From contig NZ_KQ033913.1 of assembly GCF_000969835.1 (NCBI RefSeq), forward strand, positions 1,751,716-1,815,715: a stretch of DNA of 64,000 bases, written 5' to 3'. Made by a program: the position numbers and the translations under genes. The notes below the pieces were generated by a model. That model did no database searches, was not told the origin of the DNA, and worked only from the letters and a program-made list of their open reading frames with translations. Each line of letters starts with the position of its first letter. Position 1 is the first letter of the stretch. Source of the DNA: Parabacteroides goldsteinii DSM 19448 = WAL 12034 (GTDB lineage: Bacteria > Bacteroidota > Bacteroidia > Bacteroidales > Tannerellaceae). Shown here one piece after another: positions 52,927 to 61,233 of this stretch.

Positions 52927-53448
52927 ATGAAAAGGACTATTTCAAGAAAAGTTTTGTTTTTGATGCTAACTCTTTTTACAGCATTTGCCATTCAGGCACA
53001 GGAAAAAGGAGATATGGCAGCAGGTCTTAACCTGTCTTACGGCACAAAAAGCGGTTACAGCAATTTTGGGGTCGGAGCCAAGTTTCAGTACAGTTTTACC
53101 GATGCTCTCCGTATCGAGCCGTCAGCTACCTATTTCTTCAAAAAAGATTATGTAAGCATGTGGGATATCAATGTAAACCTGCATTATTTATTCCATGTAG
53201 CCGACAAGTTCGCATTCTATCCCCTGGCAGGCGTTTCACTGCTCGGAGCCAAAGCAGATCTGGGTGACAGTCTGAAAGAATACGGCGTGAAAGCCAGTGC
53301 TTCCGAAACCAAATTCGGAGCCAACCTGGGAGCCGGTGCGCAATATTGGCTGACAGATAATTTCGCCCTGGCTTTCGAAATTAAATACCAATTAGTCAGC
53401 GACTACGACCGTCCGGTGTTCACGCTCGGAGCAGCATACAAATTCTGA
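52927..53448 (+). CDS. outer-membrane beta-barrel protein (porin-family-like)
   Basis: 173 residues with a signal peptide (MKRTISRKVLFLMLTLFTAF, cleaved after IQAQ). The mature protein is a series of amphipathic strands (GDMAAGLNLSYGTKSGYSN, FYPLAGVSLLG, LGAGAQYWLTDNFALAFEIK) ending YKF, as expected for an eight-stranded barrel. Its function is unknown. It sits between the two AraC-type regulator genes and may be controlled by them. Confidence 0.85.
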   Translation: MKRTISRKVLFLMLTLFTAFAIQAQEKGDMAAGLNLSYGTKSGYSNFGVGAKFQYSFTDALRIEPSATYFFKKDYVSMWDINVNLHYLFHVADKFAFYPLAGVSLLGAKADLGDSLKEYGVKASASETKFGANLGAGAQYWLTDNFALAFEIKYQLVSDYDRPVFTLGAAYKF

Positions 53449-53528
53449 GCAAAGTACTGTTAATAAACAAAAAAGAGCAACAGTCCGAAAAAGAGTACGC
53501 GAATACTTCCAAAGTCCGAAATTCTTGT

Positions 53529-53536
53529 TATATTTG
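53529..53536 (+). promoter_or_regulatory. -7 box of a putative non-coding RNA
   Basis: TATATTTG, a full TAnnTTTG match, with no reading frame for about 470 bases downstream. Confidence 0.55.
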
Positions 53537-53542
53537 TGACGT

Positions 53543-53765
53543 TGCCGTCAGGTAACAGACATTTTAGACACATGGAAAGTGTTTAGCTTTGTTCTCAGAG
53601 ATAAAATCTGGTAAATTTTTCGCAGGAGAATGATAAGCTGTACTCTTCACGTCATTGTTATATACATACGAGTATATGTCAAAGGGCGTGGGCTGTTGCT
53701 TATTTTACTGCACGGGTTTACCAGAGCCTATCTCTTAAAATAAGTCAAGAGTCTCACGCTTTCCT
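53543..53765 (+). ncRNA. putative structured RNA with a long rod-like fold
   Basis: Sequence from the predicted start to about 53765 folds into a rod. agagata-aaa-tctggtaaa (53597-53615) pairs with tttaccaga-gcc-tatctct (53717-53735) through a 3x3 internal loop. Inside, gcag (53622-53625) pairs with ctgc (53708-53711), gataagc (53632-53638) with gcttatt (53698-53704), and the tip is an acatac/tatatgt hairpin. A small gacac/gtgtt hairpin precedes it. The architecture resembles 6S RNA, which mimics open promoter DNA, but I cannot confirm that family. A long structured leader of the 54009 gene is the alternative. The rest of the 560-base gap (to 54008) shows no gene. Confidence 0.4.
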
Positions 53766-54008
53766 TATAATATAAATAGCCGTACTCCGGGACTAAACGG
53801 CAAGAACCTGTCAATGCACATGAAAAAAACAGAAACTCTCTATCCATTCCCGGCATCATTTATTCGTCCTGAATGCATTCTTTTAGTCAGAAACTAGTCT
53901 GAATGCAAGGAATTCGGATTTATCCGAACGTTTATTTCTAGGTTACCCGGGGATTTTATCGTCCATTTGCAGCAAGCAAAGTTTATCGCACCATCAAATC
54001 GCAATGTT

Positions 54009-54458
54009 ATGGTAACCAAAGACAGTCAGAAAGAAAATCATCCTTCCGGTGAGAACCTCCGGCTCCAACTGCCGTCCGATCAGATGGCTGAATATTGCCG
54101 ACGGGTGGTCAGCCACCTGGAAGAAGAAAAACGATATCTCAATCCGAACTACTCGTTATGGGATTTATCGCGCGAGACTGGTATTCCTGTCAAAATGATA
54201 TCCAAATCTATCAATAAATATATGAAGCGGAACTTTTACGACTTGATTAACCGGATGCGGATAGAAGAAGCCAAAGCCATACTCAGAGAAATGGCTGTAA
54301 CAAACAGTAAAGCGATGATCGAAGAGGTAGGGACACAATGCGGATTTCATTCCCGTTCCGTTTTCTTCTCTCGGTTCAACGAATATGAAAGAATGAGCCC
54401 GAAGAAGTACATGAATTTGTACGAGAAACCTTCTCACAAGCCTGGCAGCGGCAAATAA
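54009..54458 (+). CDS. soluble AraC-type DNA-binding protein
   Basis: 149 residues. After a 30-residue lead it is almost only an AraC double helix-turn-helix (LWDLSRETGIPVKMISKSINKY, then VGTQCGFHSRSVFFSRFNEY and MSPKKYM). It closely parallels the C-terminal domain of the membrane regulator at 51655 (for example KCNFFELINAMRVEKA against KRNFYDLINRMRIEEA). It lacks any sensor, so it may act as a competitor or constitutive form. The ATG at 54009 is used; the longer frame opens with TTG. Confidence 0.82.
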   Translation: MVTKDSQKENHPSGENLRLQLPSDQMAEYCRRVVSHLEEEKRYLNPNYSLWDLSRETGIPVKMISKSINKYMKRNFYDLINRMRIEEAKAILREMAVTNSKAMIEEVGTQCGFHSRSVFFSRFNEYERMSPKKYMNLYEKPSHKPGSGK

Positions 54459-54493
54459 ATAACATCAAACTATAATTTATAAATCAAAGAAAA

Positions 54494-55762
54494 ATGAAAA
54501 AGCTAGTATTAATTCTATCCGCCTTATTGTTCCTGATCGGGACAACGGACGTACAAGCCCAATGGGGAAAGAAGCTCCTTAAAAAAGCAGGTGAAAGTGC
54601 CAAGCGAGCAACAGAACGTAATGTCGAAAAGAAAATAGACAAAGCAGTGGACAAAACTTTCGATAGCGCCGAAGATGCGGTGACGGGGAAAGGGAATGAT
54701 AAGAAAGACAACACCGCCACCGATGTCGATGATAATACGGATGCCGACGGGCAGGATGTGGAGCAGGATGGAGGGCAGCAGAAAGGGCAATCGCTTGAAA
54801 TGACGTATGCCAAAAGCGACTTCGTGCCGGGGGATGAGATTATTTTCGAAGACCTCGTTGACAACGAACAACTCGGTGAGTTCCCCTCCAAGTGGGATTT
54901 GTTGGGAGGAAATTGTGAAATCGCGACTGTCGGTGGAGTGAAAGTCATTTCTTTTGACAGGTCAACTTCCATAACTCCTCTAATGAAGGATGCGAAGAAC
55001 TATCTTACCGAGTCTCATACCGTAGAGTTTGATTTTTATGTACCCGAAAAGGGCGGCGGTTGGTGGAAATTTGCCTTCAGAAAACCGTCGAGCAATGATT
55101 TTATTTCGCATGCCGAGTGGTATGTCCAGGCATCCAATGAGCGTGTGATAGAGGCCGACTGGGTAACGCCATCGAAAGAAAGTCGCACCTCAAACATCAA
55201 AATTGATTTGTCGGCCGTGGGTTGGCACAAATGCCAGATGTCGTTCAACAAACGTGCTTGGAAAGTGTATATCGATGGCGTGAGAGTGACAAACGCTCCT
55301 AACGTTGTTCAACCCGGATGGTTTTACATAGAGGCTGTGACGAGCGAATCCATGGGCAAATATTTTCTCAAGAACGTCCGCATCGCCAAAGGCGCCGTCC
55401 CCTTGTACGACCGCATGATGTCTGACGGTAAATTCATCACCTACGGTATCACCTTCGATGTCGGCAAATCGACCATCAAACCGGAGAGTATGGGTGAAAT
55501 CAACCGTATCGTCACCTTGATGAAAGAAAACCCCGATCTCAAATTCTCCGTCGAAGGCCATACCGACAGCACTGGCAACGAGGCTTCCAACCAGACACTG
55601 AGTGAAGCCCGCTCGAAAGCCATCGTCGACAAACTGATCGAACTGGGCATCGCCACCGACCGCCTCACCGCTTCCGGCAAAGGACAATCCTCTCCCATCG
55701 CCGATAACGGAACCGACGAAGGCCGTGCCAAAAACCGACGGGTTGAATTTGTCAAGCTGTGA
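54494..55762 (+). CDS. OmpA-family protein with a secreted N-terminal region
   Basis: 422 residues. Signal peptide (cleaved after VQAQ), a Lys- and Asp-rich low-complexity stretch (about 30-105), a beta-rich LamG-like middle (EFDFYVPEKGGGWWKFAF, IDGVRVTNA), and a C-terminal OmpA domain (FDVGKSTIKPESMGEINRIV, then VEGHTDSTGNEASN and LSEARSKAIVDKL). The OmpA domain binds peptidoglycan diaminopimelate, so the protein links envelope and cell wall. The middle domain could bind a ligand or glycan. Confidence 0.85.
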   Translation: MKKLVLILSALLFLIGTTDVQAQWGKKLLKKAGESAKRATERNVEKKIDKAVDKTFDSAEDAVTGKGNDKKDNTATDVDDNTDADGQDVEQDGGQQKGQSLEMTYAKSDFVPGDEIIFEDLVDNEQLGEFPSKWDLLGGNCEIATVGGVKVISFDRSTSITPLMKDAKNYLTESHTVEFDFYVPEKGGGWWKFAFRKPSSNDFISHAEWYVQASNERVIEADWVTPSKESRTSNIKIDLSAVGWHKCQMSFNKRAWKVYIDGVRVTNAPNVVQPGWFYIEAVTSESMGKYFLKNVRIAKGAVPLYDRMMSDGKFITYGITFDVGKSTIKPESMGEINRIVTLMKENPDLKFSVEGHTDSTGNEASNQTLSEARSKAIVDKLIELGIATDRLTASGKGQSSPIADNGTDEGRAKNRRVEFVKL

Positions 55763-55769
55763 GAGCAGA

Positions 55770-55870
55770 GCCAAGCTTGCTTGAGCTATGCCGAGCAGCG
55801 CCGACAAATGGGCGGAGCCAATTTGTGAAGCAGTAAGTAAACGCAGAGCCAAACTTGTTTGGACTCTACC
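55770..55870. repeat. short degenerate repeats after the OmpA-like gene
   Basis: The gap contains two related units, agagccaagcttgcttgagct (near 55770-55791) and agagccaaacttgtttggactct (near 55846-55868). The second is nearly palindromic. No gene is present. Confidence 0.4.
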
Positions 55871-55962
55871 ATAACAACATACTAAAAAGCGCTCTTTGAC
55901 GTATTGGTTTACACGCTTAAAATAATTTCTTCGGAAACAAAAGGTTTTGAGAAGTATTTGCA

Positions 55963-55970
55963 TATCTTTG
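55963..55970 (+). promoter_or_regulatory. -7 box of the BRO-domain gene
   Basis: TATCTTTG, a full TAnnTTTG match, 24 bases before the ATG. Confidence 0.6.
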
Positions 55971-55994
55971 CAAAGAACCAACAAACCATAAATT

Positions 55995-56846
55995 ATGACA
56001 CAGCAAAATGCTATCAAAGTTTTTGAAGAGAAGAAAGTCCGCACATTATGGGATAGTGAAACCGAAGAATGGTACTTTTCTATTGTTGATGTGGTGGCTG
56101 TATTGACCGACAGTCCTAACCCCAGAAAATACTGGAGTGTATTAAAAAACCGATTAAAAAAGGAAGGAAGTGAGTTGACTACAAATTGTAGTCAACTGAA
56201 AATGCTTTCCTCCGACGGCAAGTATTACAAGACTGACGTTGCCACCACCGAGCAACTCTTCCGCCTGATCCAATCCATCCCTTCGCCCAAAGCCGAGCCG
56301 TTCAAACTCTGGATGGCACAGGTAGCGAAAGAACGTCTCGACCAGATGCAAGACCCGGAGTTATCCATCGAACAGGCCATGACCGACTACAAACGGCTAG
56401 GCTACTCCGATAACTGGATAAACCAACGTCTTAAAAGCATCGAAATCCGTAAAGACCTGACCGACGAATGGAAACGCCAGGGATTGGAGGAAGGCGTACA
56501 GTTTGCCACTCTAACAGATATTATCTATAAGACGTGGGCAGGAAAAACAGCCAAAGAATACAAACAATTCAAGAGGCTGAAAAAAGAAAACCTGCGCGAT
56601 AATATGACCAACAAAGAGTTAGTGTTAAACATGCTTGCCGAACTCTCCACCAAGGAGATATCGGAAGTGACGGAAACAGAAACTTTCGACGATCATATGG
56701 AAGTAGCCCGCCGTGGAGCTAACGTCGCCAAAGAAGCCCGCATGAAACTGGAAGAAGAAACCGGCCGGCCGGTCGTAACCCCCATCAATGCAAAAGACTT
56801 TCTACAATTAGAACAGGATAAAGACGATCCACAGATTGAAGTGTAG
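55995..56846 (+). CDS. BRO-N domain protein (phage antirepressor/DinD-like)
   Basis: 283 residues. N-terminal BRO domain: RTLWDSETEEWYFSIVDVVAVL, NPRKYWSVLKNRLKKEGSEL and VATTEQLFRLIQSIPS. A helical C-terminal part (TDYKRLGYSDNWINQRLKSI and TDIIYKTWAGKTAKEYK) is as in DNA-damage-inducible D-like proteins. Such proteins bind DNA and often come from phages or mobile islands. The codons for ELTTNCSQL form a perfect 12+1+12 palindrome (56171-56195). It seems to share a transcript with the next small gene. Confidence 0.85.
   Translation: MTQQNAIKVFEEKKVRTLWDSETEEWYFSIVDVVAVLTDSPNPRKYWSVLKNRLKKEGSELTTNCSQLKMLSSDGKYYKTDVATTEQLFRLIQSIPSPKAEPFKLWMAQVAKERLDQMQDPELSIEQAMTDYKRLGYSDNWINQRLKSIEIRKDLTDEWKRQGLEEGVQFATLTDIIYKTWAGKTAKEYKQFKRLKKENLRDNMTNKELVLNMLAELSTKEISEVTETETFDDHMEVARRGANVAKEARMKLEEETGRPVVTPINAKDFLQLEQDKDDPQIEV
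56171..56195. repeat. palindrome inside the BRO-domain gene
   Basis: agttgactacaa-a-ttgtagtcaact, perfect arms of 12 bases, in frame as part of ELTTNCSQL. A similar longer palindrome ends the next gene (57207-57237). Confidence 0.7.
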
Positions 56847-56916
56847 GAATGCTCTGTAATACATTAGTGTACATGCTAAAGAATATGAACAATCAAAAAA
56901 GAAAGGAGATAATGAA

Positions 56917-57225
56917 ATGATTACCATCACTTTCGACGAAAGCAACGAAATAGGGCGTATTCTGATGAATATTGTCCGTGTTCTTAAACAATCGGTTAAA
57001 AATCCCATGATACATATCAATTATGAAAATGACGATATGACCGACGAAGAAATGTCACTCGAAGAAAAAGAAGAGATATTGAACGATATCCGAGAGGGAC
57101 TACGGGAACTTAAACTCGTACGAGAAGGTAAGATTAAACCTCATACCGTTGAAGAACTTTTGCAGGAATTAGAGGATTGCCCACATGATATAAAAGAATA
57201 TAATTCAACTGGTTACAATTTGTAA
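56917..57225 (+). CDS. antitoxin-like small acidic protein
   Basis: 102 residues, very rich in Glu and Asp in the middle (NDDMTDEEMSLEEKEEIL), with the C-terminal GKIKPHTVEELLQELED pattern common among antitoxins of RelE/ParE-type pairs. No toxin gene follows; a terminator does. It lies 70 bases after the BRO-domain gene. The final codons (after EYNST) are part of a palindrome, so the C-terminus may have been altered by that element. Confidence 0.55.
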   Translation: MITITFDESNEIGRILMNIVRVLKQSVKNPMIHINYENDDMTDEEMSLEEKEEILNDIREGLRELKLVREGKIKPHTVEELLQELEDCPHDIKEYNSTGYNL

Positions 57226-57237
57226 CCAGTTGAATAT
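57207..57237. repeat. perfect palindrome at the end of the antitoxin-like gene
   Basis: Arms ttcaactggttacaa and its complement (15 bases each, one-base centre), spanning the stop codon. Related in sequence to the 56171-56195 palindrome (both contain CAACT/AGTTG around a ttacaa-ttgtaa-like core). Confidence 0.7.
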
Positions 57238-57258
57238 AAAAAACACTTCCGTAACCAA

Positions 57259-57299
57259 AAGCGTGTAAACCAATCACAAAGTTTACACGCTTTTTTTGT
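57259..57299 (+). terminator. intrinsic terminator after the antitoxin-like gene
   Basis: Stem aagcgtgtaaac / gtttacacgctt with a ten-base loop and a run of T on the plus strand. Confidence 0.8.
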
Positions 57300-57342
57300 G
57301 TGCATATATGAAAATAATGTAACACCATAAAAACGGAACGAC

Positions 57343-58935
57343 ATGAAAAAGACCTTATTCCTACTAGCATTAGCCTGCTGCCTCCCCACCGCGGGACACA
57401 GCCAGGGCTTTATGAAAAAGCTGAAGCAGAAAGTGGAAAACGCTGTCGGCATCAGCGAAAGCACCGACATTGCGGAAGATCAGACGCAAGCCGACGACAA
57501 TCACGACGGGAACAGCGATGGCAACAAACCGATCCAACGCCCCACCCCGTCCGACAAACTGCAGAAACTCCGCACCGCTACCGCTACATGGGACGAAGCA
57601 GTCACCCCCAGCAAAGCCTCCTCCATCGAAGCCCTGCTGAAGGAACTTCCCCCGCTCCCATCGGTCGATGAAATGGCGAACCCCAATGCCGCCGCCCGCG
57701 AAACCTACTACCGGAAGATAGTAGCCGTTACGACGCGCGTCAGGGAACTCGACAAGCAATACACCTGCTCGAACGAAGAAATGATTGCCTTCCGCGAAAA
57801 CATGTACGCCTCGACTGCCAAAAAACTCGGCATCACCGAAGCCGAACTGCGGGCCCTCGAAAACGACATGACCTCCGAAGCCGAAAAAGAACGCATCACC
57901 CAAAAGATCGTTAGCAACACCATCGGCGACATGAGCAGCCTCGAAGCCATGGCCGTCGACATTGAAAAACGCGAAGCAGCCGCAGGTGGCGAGCTGAGCG
58001 ACCAGGACCGGCTGGCCATCCTTGCCGAACACGGCAACGCCATGGAAGACCTGGGCGCACTGATGGAAAAATCCTCCTCCCTTTCAAGCATACAATCCGG
58101 TAGCGGCGATGCCGAACTGGACCAACGCCTCGCCGAACTGATGCAAAAACAGATGGAGGGCCCTCCTAACCCGCTCATTAACTACAATAAAATACTCGGA
58201 AAAAATGCCGACATCATCAAAAGCCTCTACGCCCGGCTCTGCAACACCGACGACCCGGCAGAGATCGAGCAGATCTACACCGAAGCCGACGAGCTGGCCA
58301 AACGCGCCCGCCGCGAAGCCGCCGTCACCTGGCGCAAATACCTGGCAGAGCAGATCGAACTGAACAGGGGGCTCTACCCGCAGAGTATGTCCCTGCAGGC
58401 CGACATGGTGAAAGCCGGAATGATCCCCGCCTGTGCCGAGAAACGCGCCAGCCTCAATATCGTGACCATCTGCGCCAACCTGCTTGACCAGGCATACCGC
58501 GATTTTCCCGAACCGGAATTTTCGCCCGTCTGTAAAGAGACCATCATGAAATTCCCGAAGAGCGAACGGATGATGCGTGCCGAGAGCGGTTATGCCACCT
58601 CCGTCGACGGCTTCTTGAGCGGCAGTGTCATCTGGACAATCGACGAAGAGAACGGCACCGAGTACATCTACGAGAACGGCAAGAAACGCGAAATGGACAC
58701 CAAAGGTCGGCAGGCCATCAAGCAACAGCAGCAAAAACGCGAAGACTACGACCCGCCTTACGGCACCTGGACTTCGCAAAGCGGCAAATGGACCGCCACC
58801 TACTCGCGCGACGGTGCCCTGACCCTGCACGACGGCTCCACCTTCTATCCCTCGGCATTGAAGAAGGAAGGCAATCGGCTGATATGGGTAGAGGTATCCG
58901 GTGAAAACGTAGAGAAATGCGTCTACAAATTATAA
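57343..58935 (+). CDS. large secreted protein of unknown function
   Basis: 530 residues with a signal peptide (MKKTLFLLALACCLPTAG, cleaved after HSQG). The N-terminus (GFMKKLKQKVENAVG) resembles that of the OmpA-like protein at 54494 (QWGKKLLKKAGES). The centre is helical and charged (residues about 150-330), and the end contains short strands (YGTWTSQSGKWTATYSRDGAL). GC at codon third positions is high, which creates long spurious frames on the other strand. No family recognised. It overlaps the next gene by 19 bases. Confidence 0.75.
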   Translation: MKKTLFLLALACCLPTAGHSQGFMKKLKQKVENAVGISESTDIAEDQTQADDNHDGNSDGNKPIQRPTPSDKLQKLRTATATWDEAVTPSKASSIEALLKELPPLPSVDEMANPNAAARETYYRKIVAVTTRVRELDKQYTCSNEEMIAFRENMYASTAKKLGITEAELRALENDMTSEAEKERITQKIVSNTIGDMSSLEAMAVDIEKREAAAGGELSDQDRLAILAEHGNAMEDLGALMEKSSSLSSIQSGSGDAELDQRLAELMQKQMEGPPNPLINYNKILGKNADIIKSLYARLCNTDDPAEIEQIYTEADELAKRARREAAVTWRKYLAEQIELNRGLYPQSMSLQADMVKAGMIPACAEKRASLNIVTICANLLDQAYRDFPEPEFSPVCKETIMKFPKSERMMRAESGYATSVDGFLSGSVIWTIDEENGTEYIYENGKKREMDTKGRQAIKQQQQKREDYDPPYGTWTSQSGKWTATYSRDGALTLHDGSTFYPSALKKEGNRLIWVEVSGENVEKCVYKL

Positions 58936-59639
58936 AGATATTCCTCGTGCCGGCCCTCGCCTTCGCCCTTTGCACGGCATCCGTGGCGCAGGATTATCAA
59001 GCGATCTTTGAAAAAGAATGGATAGAAGCAAAAAAATACACAACCAGGCAAAAGGAGATCTGGGAAGTTGTTTTTTCAGAGTTCGGCCTCCCTGTCGAAC
59101 TGGCGGCAGCAGTCGTTTTCCCCGAACTGCTCCGCTACTCCGCCTTGCAGAATCTAATGGAGACAGTAGCCATCAAAGCACTCTACCTGCAAGGCGGAAC
59201 CCGCGGGGCCGATTTCTCCATCGGACGGTTCCAGATGAAACCCTCCTTTGCCGAAGCGTTGGAGCACGACTGGATGCAGATCCCGTTACGCCACGAATAC
59301 GAAATCTATTTCGACCTGGCCGACAACGTCTACGCCCGCCGCGCCCGCATCCGCCGGTTGGATAACCCTGAATGGCAATGCATCTACCTCGCCCTTTTCC
59401 TGAAACTCCTTTACCGGCGTTTCCCCGAATTGGCCGAAGAGACAGCAACCGGGCAAGTCCGTTTCTGCGCCACTGCCTATAACGGCTCTTTCCGCGACAG
59501 CTACGAAGAGATCCGCCGCCGGGCCGGTCGCCGCTTCTACCATACCGATTTCATGCCGACCGCCGCAACCGTCTATTATTCATATTCGGACATCGCGGTC
59601 AGCTACTATAAAAAAACAAACGGGGATAGATTCTGGTAG
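58917..59639 (+). CDS. secreted protein with a transglycosylase-like core
   Basis: 240 residues with a signal peptide (cleaved after SVAQ). FSEFGLPVELAAAVVFPELL places a glutamate where lytic transglycosylases have their catalytic one; GADFSIGRFQMKPSFAEALE matches the G-x-x-Q-x-x-P block, and FCATAYNGSF the A-x-x-Y-N block. It is therefore probably a peptidoglycan-acting enzyme or relative in the periplasm. Overall similarity is low, so the catalytic claim is tentative. Coupled to the upstream gene by overlap. Confidence 0.6.
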   Translation: MRLQIIKIFLVPALAFALCTASVAQDYQAIFEKEWIEAKKYTTRQKEIWEVVFSEFGLPVELAAAVVFPELLRYSALQNLMETVAIKALYLQGGTRGADFSIGRFQMKPSFAEALEHDWMQIPLRHEYEIYFDLADNVYARRARIRRLDNPEWQCIYLALFLKLLYRRFPELAEETATGQVRFCATAYNGSFRDSYEEIRRRAGRRFYHTDFMPTAATVYYSYSDIAVSYYKKTNGDRFW

Positions 59640-59712
59640 ACCCGTCGGTGACTTCGGAAACTCCGGAATGCAATTTCCGGGTTTCCGGGGAAACCGATTC
59701 CCCGAAAGGTAA

Positions 59713-59827
59713 AAAGTCTCACCCGCGTGACATCGTCAACCTCACACAGGTGACATCTAAAGACTCACACGGGTGACATCGAGAGCCTCACGCAGGTGAA
59801 ACCGGAGACCTCACACAGGCAAGACCG
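59713..59827. repeat. five tandem copies of a 23-bp unit
   Basis: Units begin at 59713, 59736, 59759, 59782 and 59805. The consensus is nnnnCTCACnCnGGTGACATCn; the last two units are more diverged. They lie in the 246-base gap before the second HU-like gene and carry no frame. Confidence 0.75.
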
Positions 59828-59885
59828 GGAACAACTGTATAAGAGAATGAAACAACTTATTATTAATAATTTAAAAATAAAAACA

Positions 59886-60377
59886 ATGGCTAAGTACAAA
59901 TTAATTAAAAGAACGAACCCGCTGAAAAAGGATGCACCTCCCAAATGGTATGCAACCCCTAATAGCGAATCCCCGCTGTCGGGCAAGGCGATGACACGTG
60001 CTGCCACCGCCAACACTACCATGGCTCCCATCGAGATGGAAGCCTCGTTGGAACTCCTTGCCAAATTTGTGCCCCAACAGCTTCAGCAGGGGCACACAGT
60101 GAAAATTCCTGGTTTAGGAACCTTTCGTACCACCTTCAAAAGTGACGGTGTGGAAAATATCAACGATTTCCGGGCAAACAGCATGATCAAGAATGCCCGC
60201 ATCGTCTTCACCCCCTCAAAAGAGCTGCGCGAAAGCGTGCTCAATGGCCTCACCTTCGAGGATGGAGGCGTGCTGGAAAATGATATCAGCTACGCTTCTC
60301 TGGCCGATTATCGCCTGGCGAAGAGCACCCCTCCGGAAGGTGGTGGCGGTGGCGAAGACAGACCAGAAATCGAATAA
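59886..60377 (+). CDS. HU-like DNA-binding protein (second copy)
   Basis: 163 residues. HU-type fold with MAPIEMEASLELLAKFVPQQ, then GHTVKIPGLGTFRTTF (the G-x-G-T-F arm). It ends in a glycine stretch and EDRPEIE, like the protein at 9177-9629. The start at 59886 (MAKYKLIKR) is preferred over an upstream frame that would add a non-HU tail. Probable nucleoid-associated or locus-specific DNA-binding protein; five 23-bp repeats lie just upstream. Confidence 0.82.
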   Translation: MAKYKLIKRTNPLKKDAPPKWYATPNSESPLSGKAMTRAATANTTMAPIEMEASLELLAKFVPQQLQQGHTVKIPGLGTFRTTFKSDGVENINDFRANSMIKNARIVFTPSKELRESVLNGLTFEDGGVLENDISYASLADYRLAKSTPPEGGGGGEDRPEIE

Positions 60378-60417
60378 AACTCAATGTGTTACTTATTAAC
60401 GGATAAAACGAACAGTT

Positions 60418-61209
60418 ATGAAAACATGGATACTACTGCTATTTGCTGGGCTGCTGGGAATGACAACGGCAGAAGCACAAATCTCGTTCTACGGCGAGTG
60501 GTGCTACAGCAATGGCGAACTCATCAGTAAGACGTGGGTGTCGCCCAAAGGTTTGCGGTCGGAAAGCGTTGATAAGCAGACAGGCAAAAAGTTCATAACC
60601 CTTTGCCTCCTGGACACAAAGAAAGTGTATGCGCTATTCGAAGATAAAAAGACCGGTTTTCTGATTAACGACATCACGAAATTTGCCGGAACCAACCAGA
60701 TGGTAGGGCTCGATCTTGTTAGCAATGAACAAAGTCATACGGAATACCTGGGTGAAGAAGAAGTGGACGGGCGCATGTGCAAAAAATATTACAGTTATCG
60801 CACAAGCATTAATAACCTGACAGGGGAGGCACAGACCGAGAATGCAGGCTTGACATGGATTTACGAACCATTGAAGGCATCCAACTATACAGGTTGCATC
60901 GCCGAAAAACCCGGTGGTCAGTACGATAGATTACAAGTGCTGCGCAACATCCGGCAAGGACCGCAACCCGCCCATCTGTTCGAATTGCCTGAAGGTTACA
61001 AAATCACCGAAATGCCCAGCGGTGGAATGTTGGAACTATTCTCGGGAAAATCGCGCCAGGAGAGCCAAAAAAACTTCGACGATACCCGCGACGCTTTCCA
61101 GAAAAAAGCCGAAGAAATAAAATCCATCAACGAAGGTTCGGACAAGAGCCCGGAAGAAAAGATTAAGGCATTGCTCGAAATGTTCGGTGCCGGACAGAAA
61201 AAGAAATAA
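60418..61209 (+). CDS. secreted DUF4412-like protein
   Basis: 263 residues with a signal peptide (cleaved after AEAQ). The middle contains GLRSESVDKQTGKKF, DTKKVYALFEDKK and a VDGRMCKKYY strand-turn motif, as in the DUF4412/GLPGLI-type periplasmic families. The C-terminus is a charged helix. Function unknown. It is in line with the neighbouring envelope genes. Confidence 0.6.
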   Translation: MKTWILLLFAGLLGMTTAEAQISFYGEWCYSNGELISKTWVSPKGLRSESVDKQTGKKFITLCLLDTKKVYALFEDKKTGFLINDITKFAGTNQMVGLDLVSNEQSHTEYLGEEEVDGRMCKKYYSYRTSINNLTGEAQTENAGLTWIYEPLKASNYTGCIAEKPGGQYDRLQVLRNIRQGPQPAHLFELPEGYKITEMPSGGMLELFSGKSRQESQKNFDDTRDAFQKKAEEIKSINEGSDKSPEEKIKALLEMFGAGQKKK

Positions 61210-61233
61210 ACAACCATAAGAAACAATCGCTAC

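Noticed and set aside
53543..53765. Firm naming of the structured RNA as 6S
   Set aside because: The rod shape is suggestive, but I could not confirm a closing stem or family consensus by eye.
57370..58830. Long minus-strand open frames (220 and 248 codons) opposite the secreted protein
   Set aside because: They are caused by GC-rich third positions of the plus-strand gene and show Gly/Ala/Val-rich nonsense composition.
59713..59827. Tandem repeats considered as a CRISPR array
   Set aside because: Units are contiguous with no spacers, and no cas genes are nearby.
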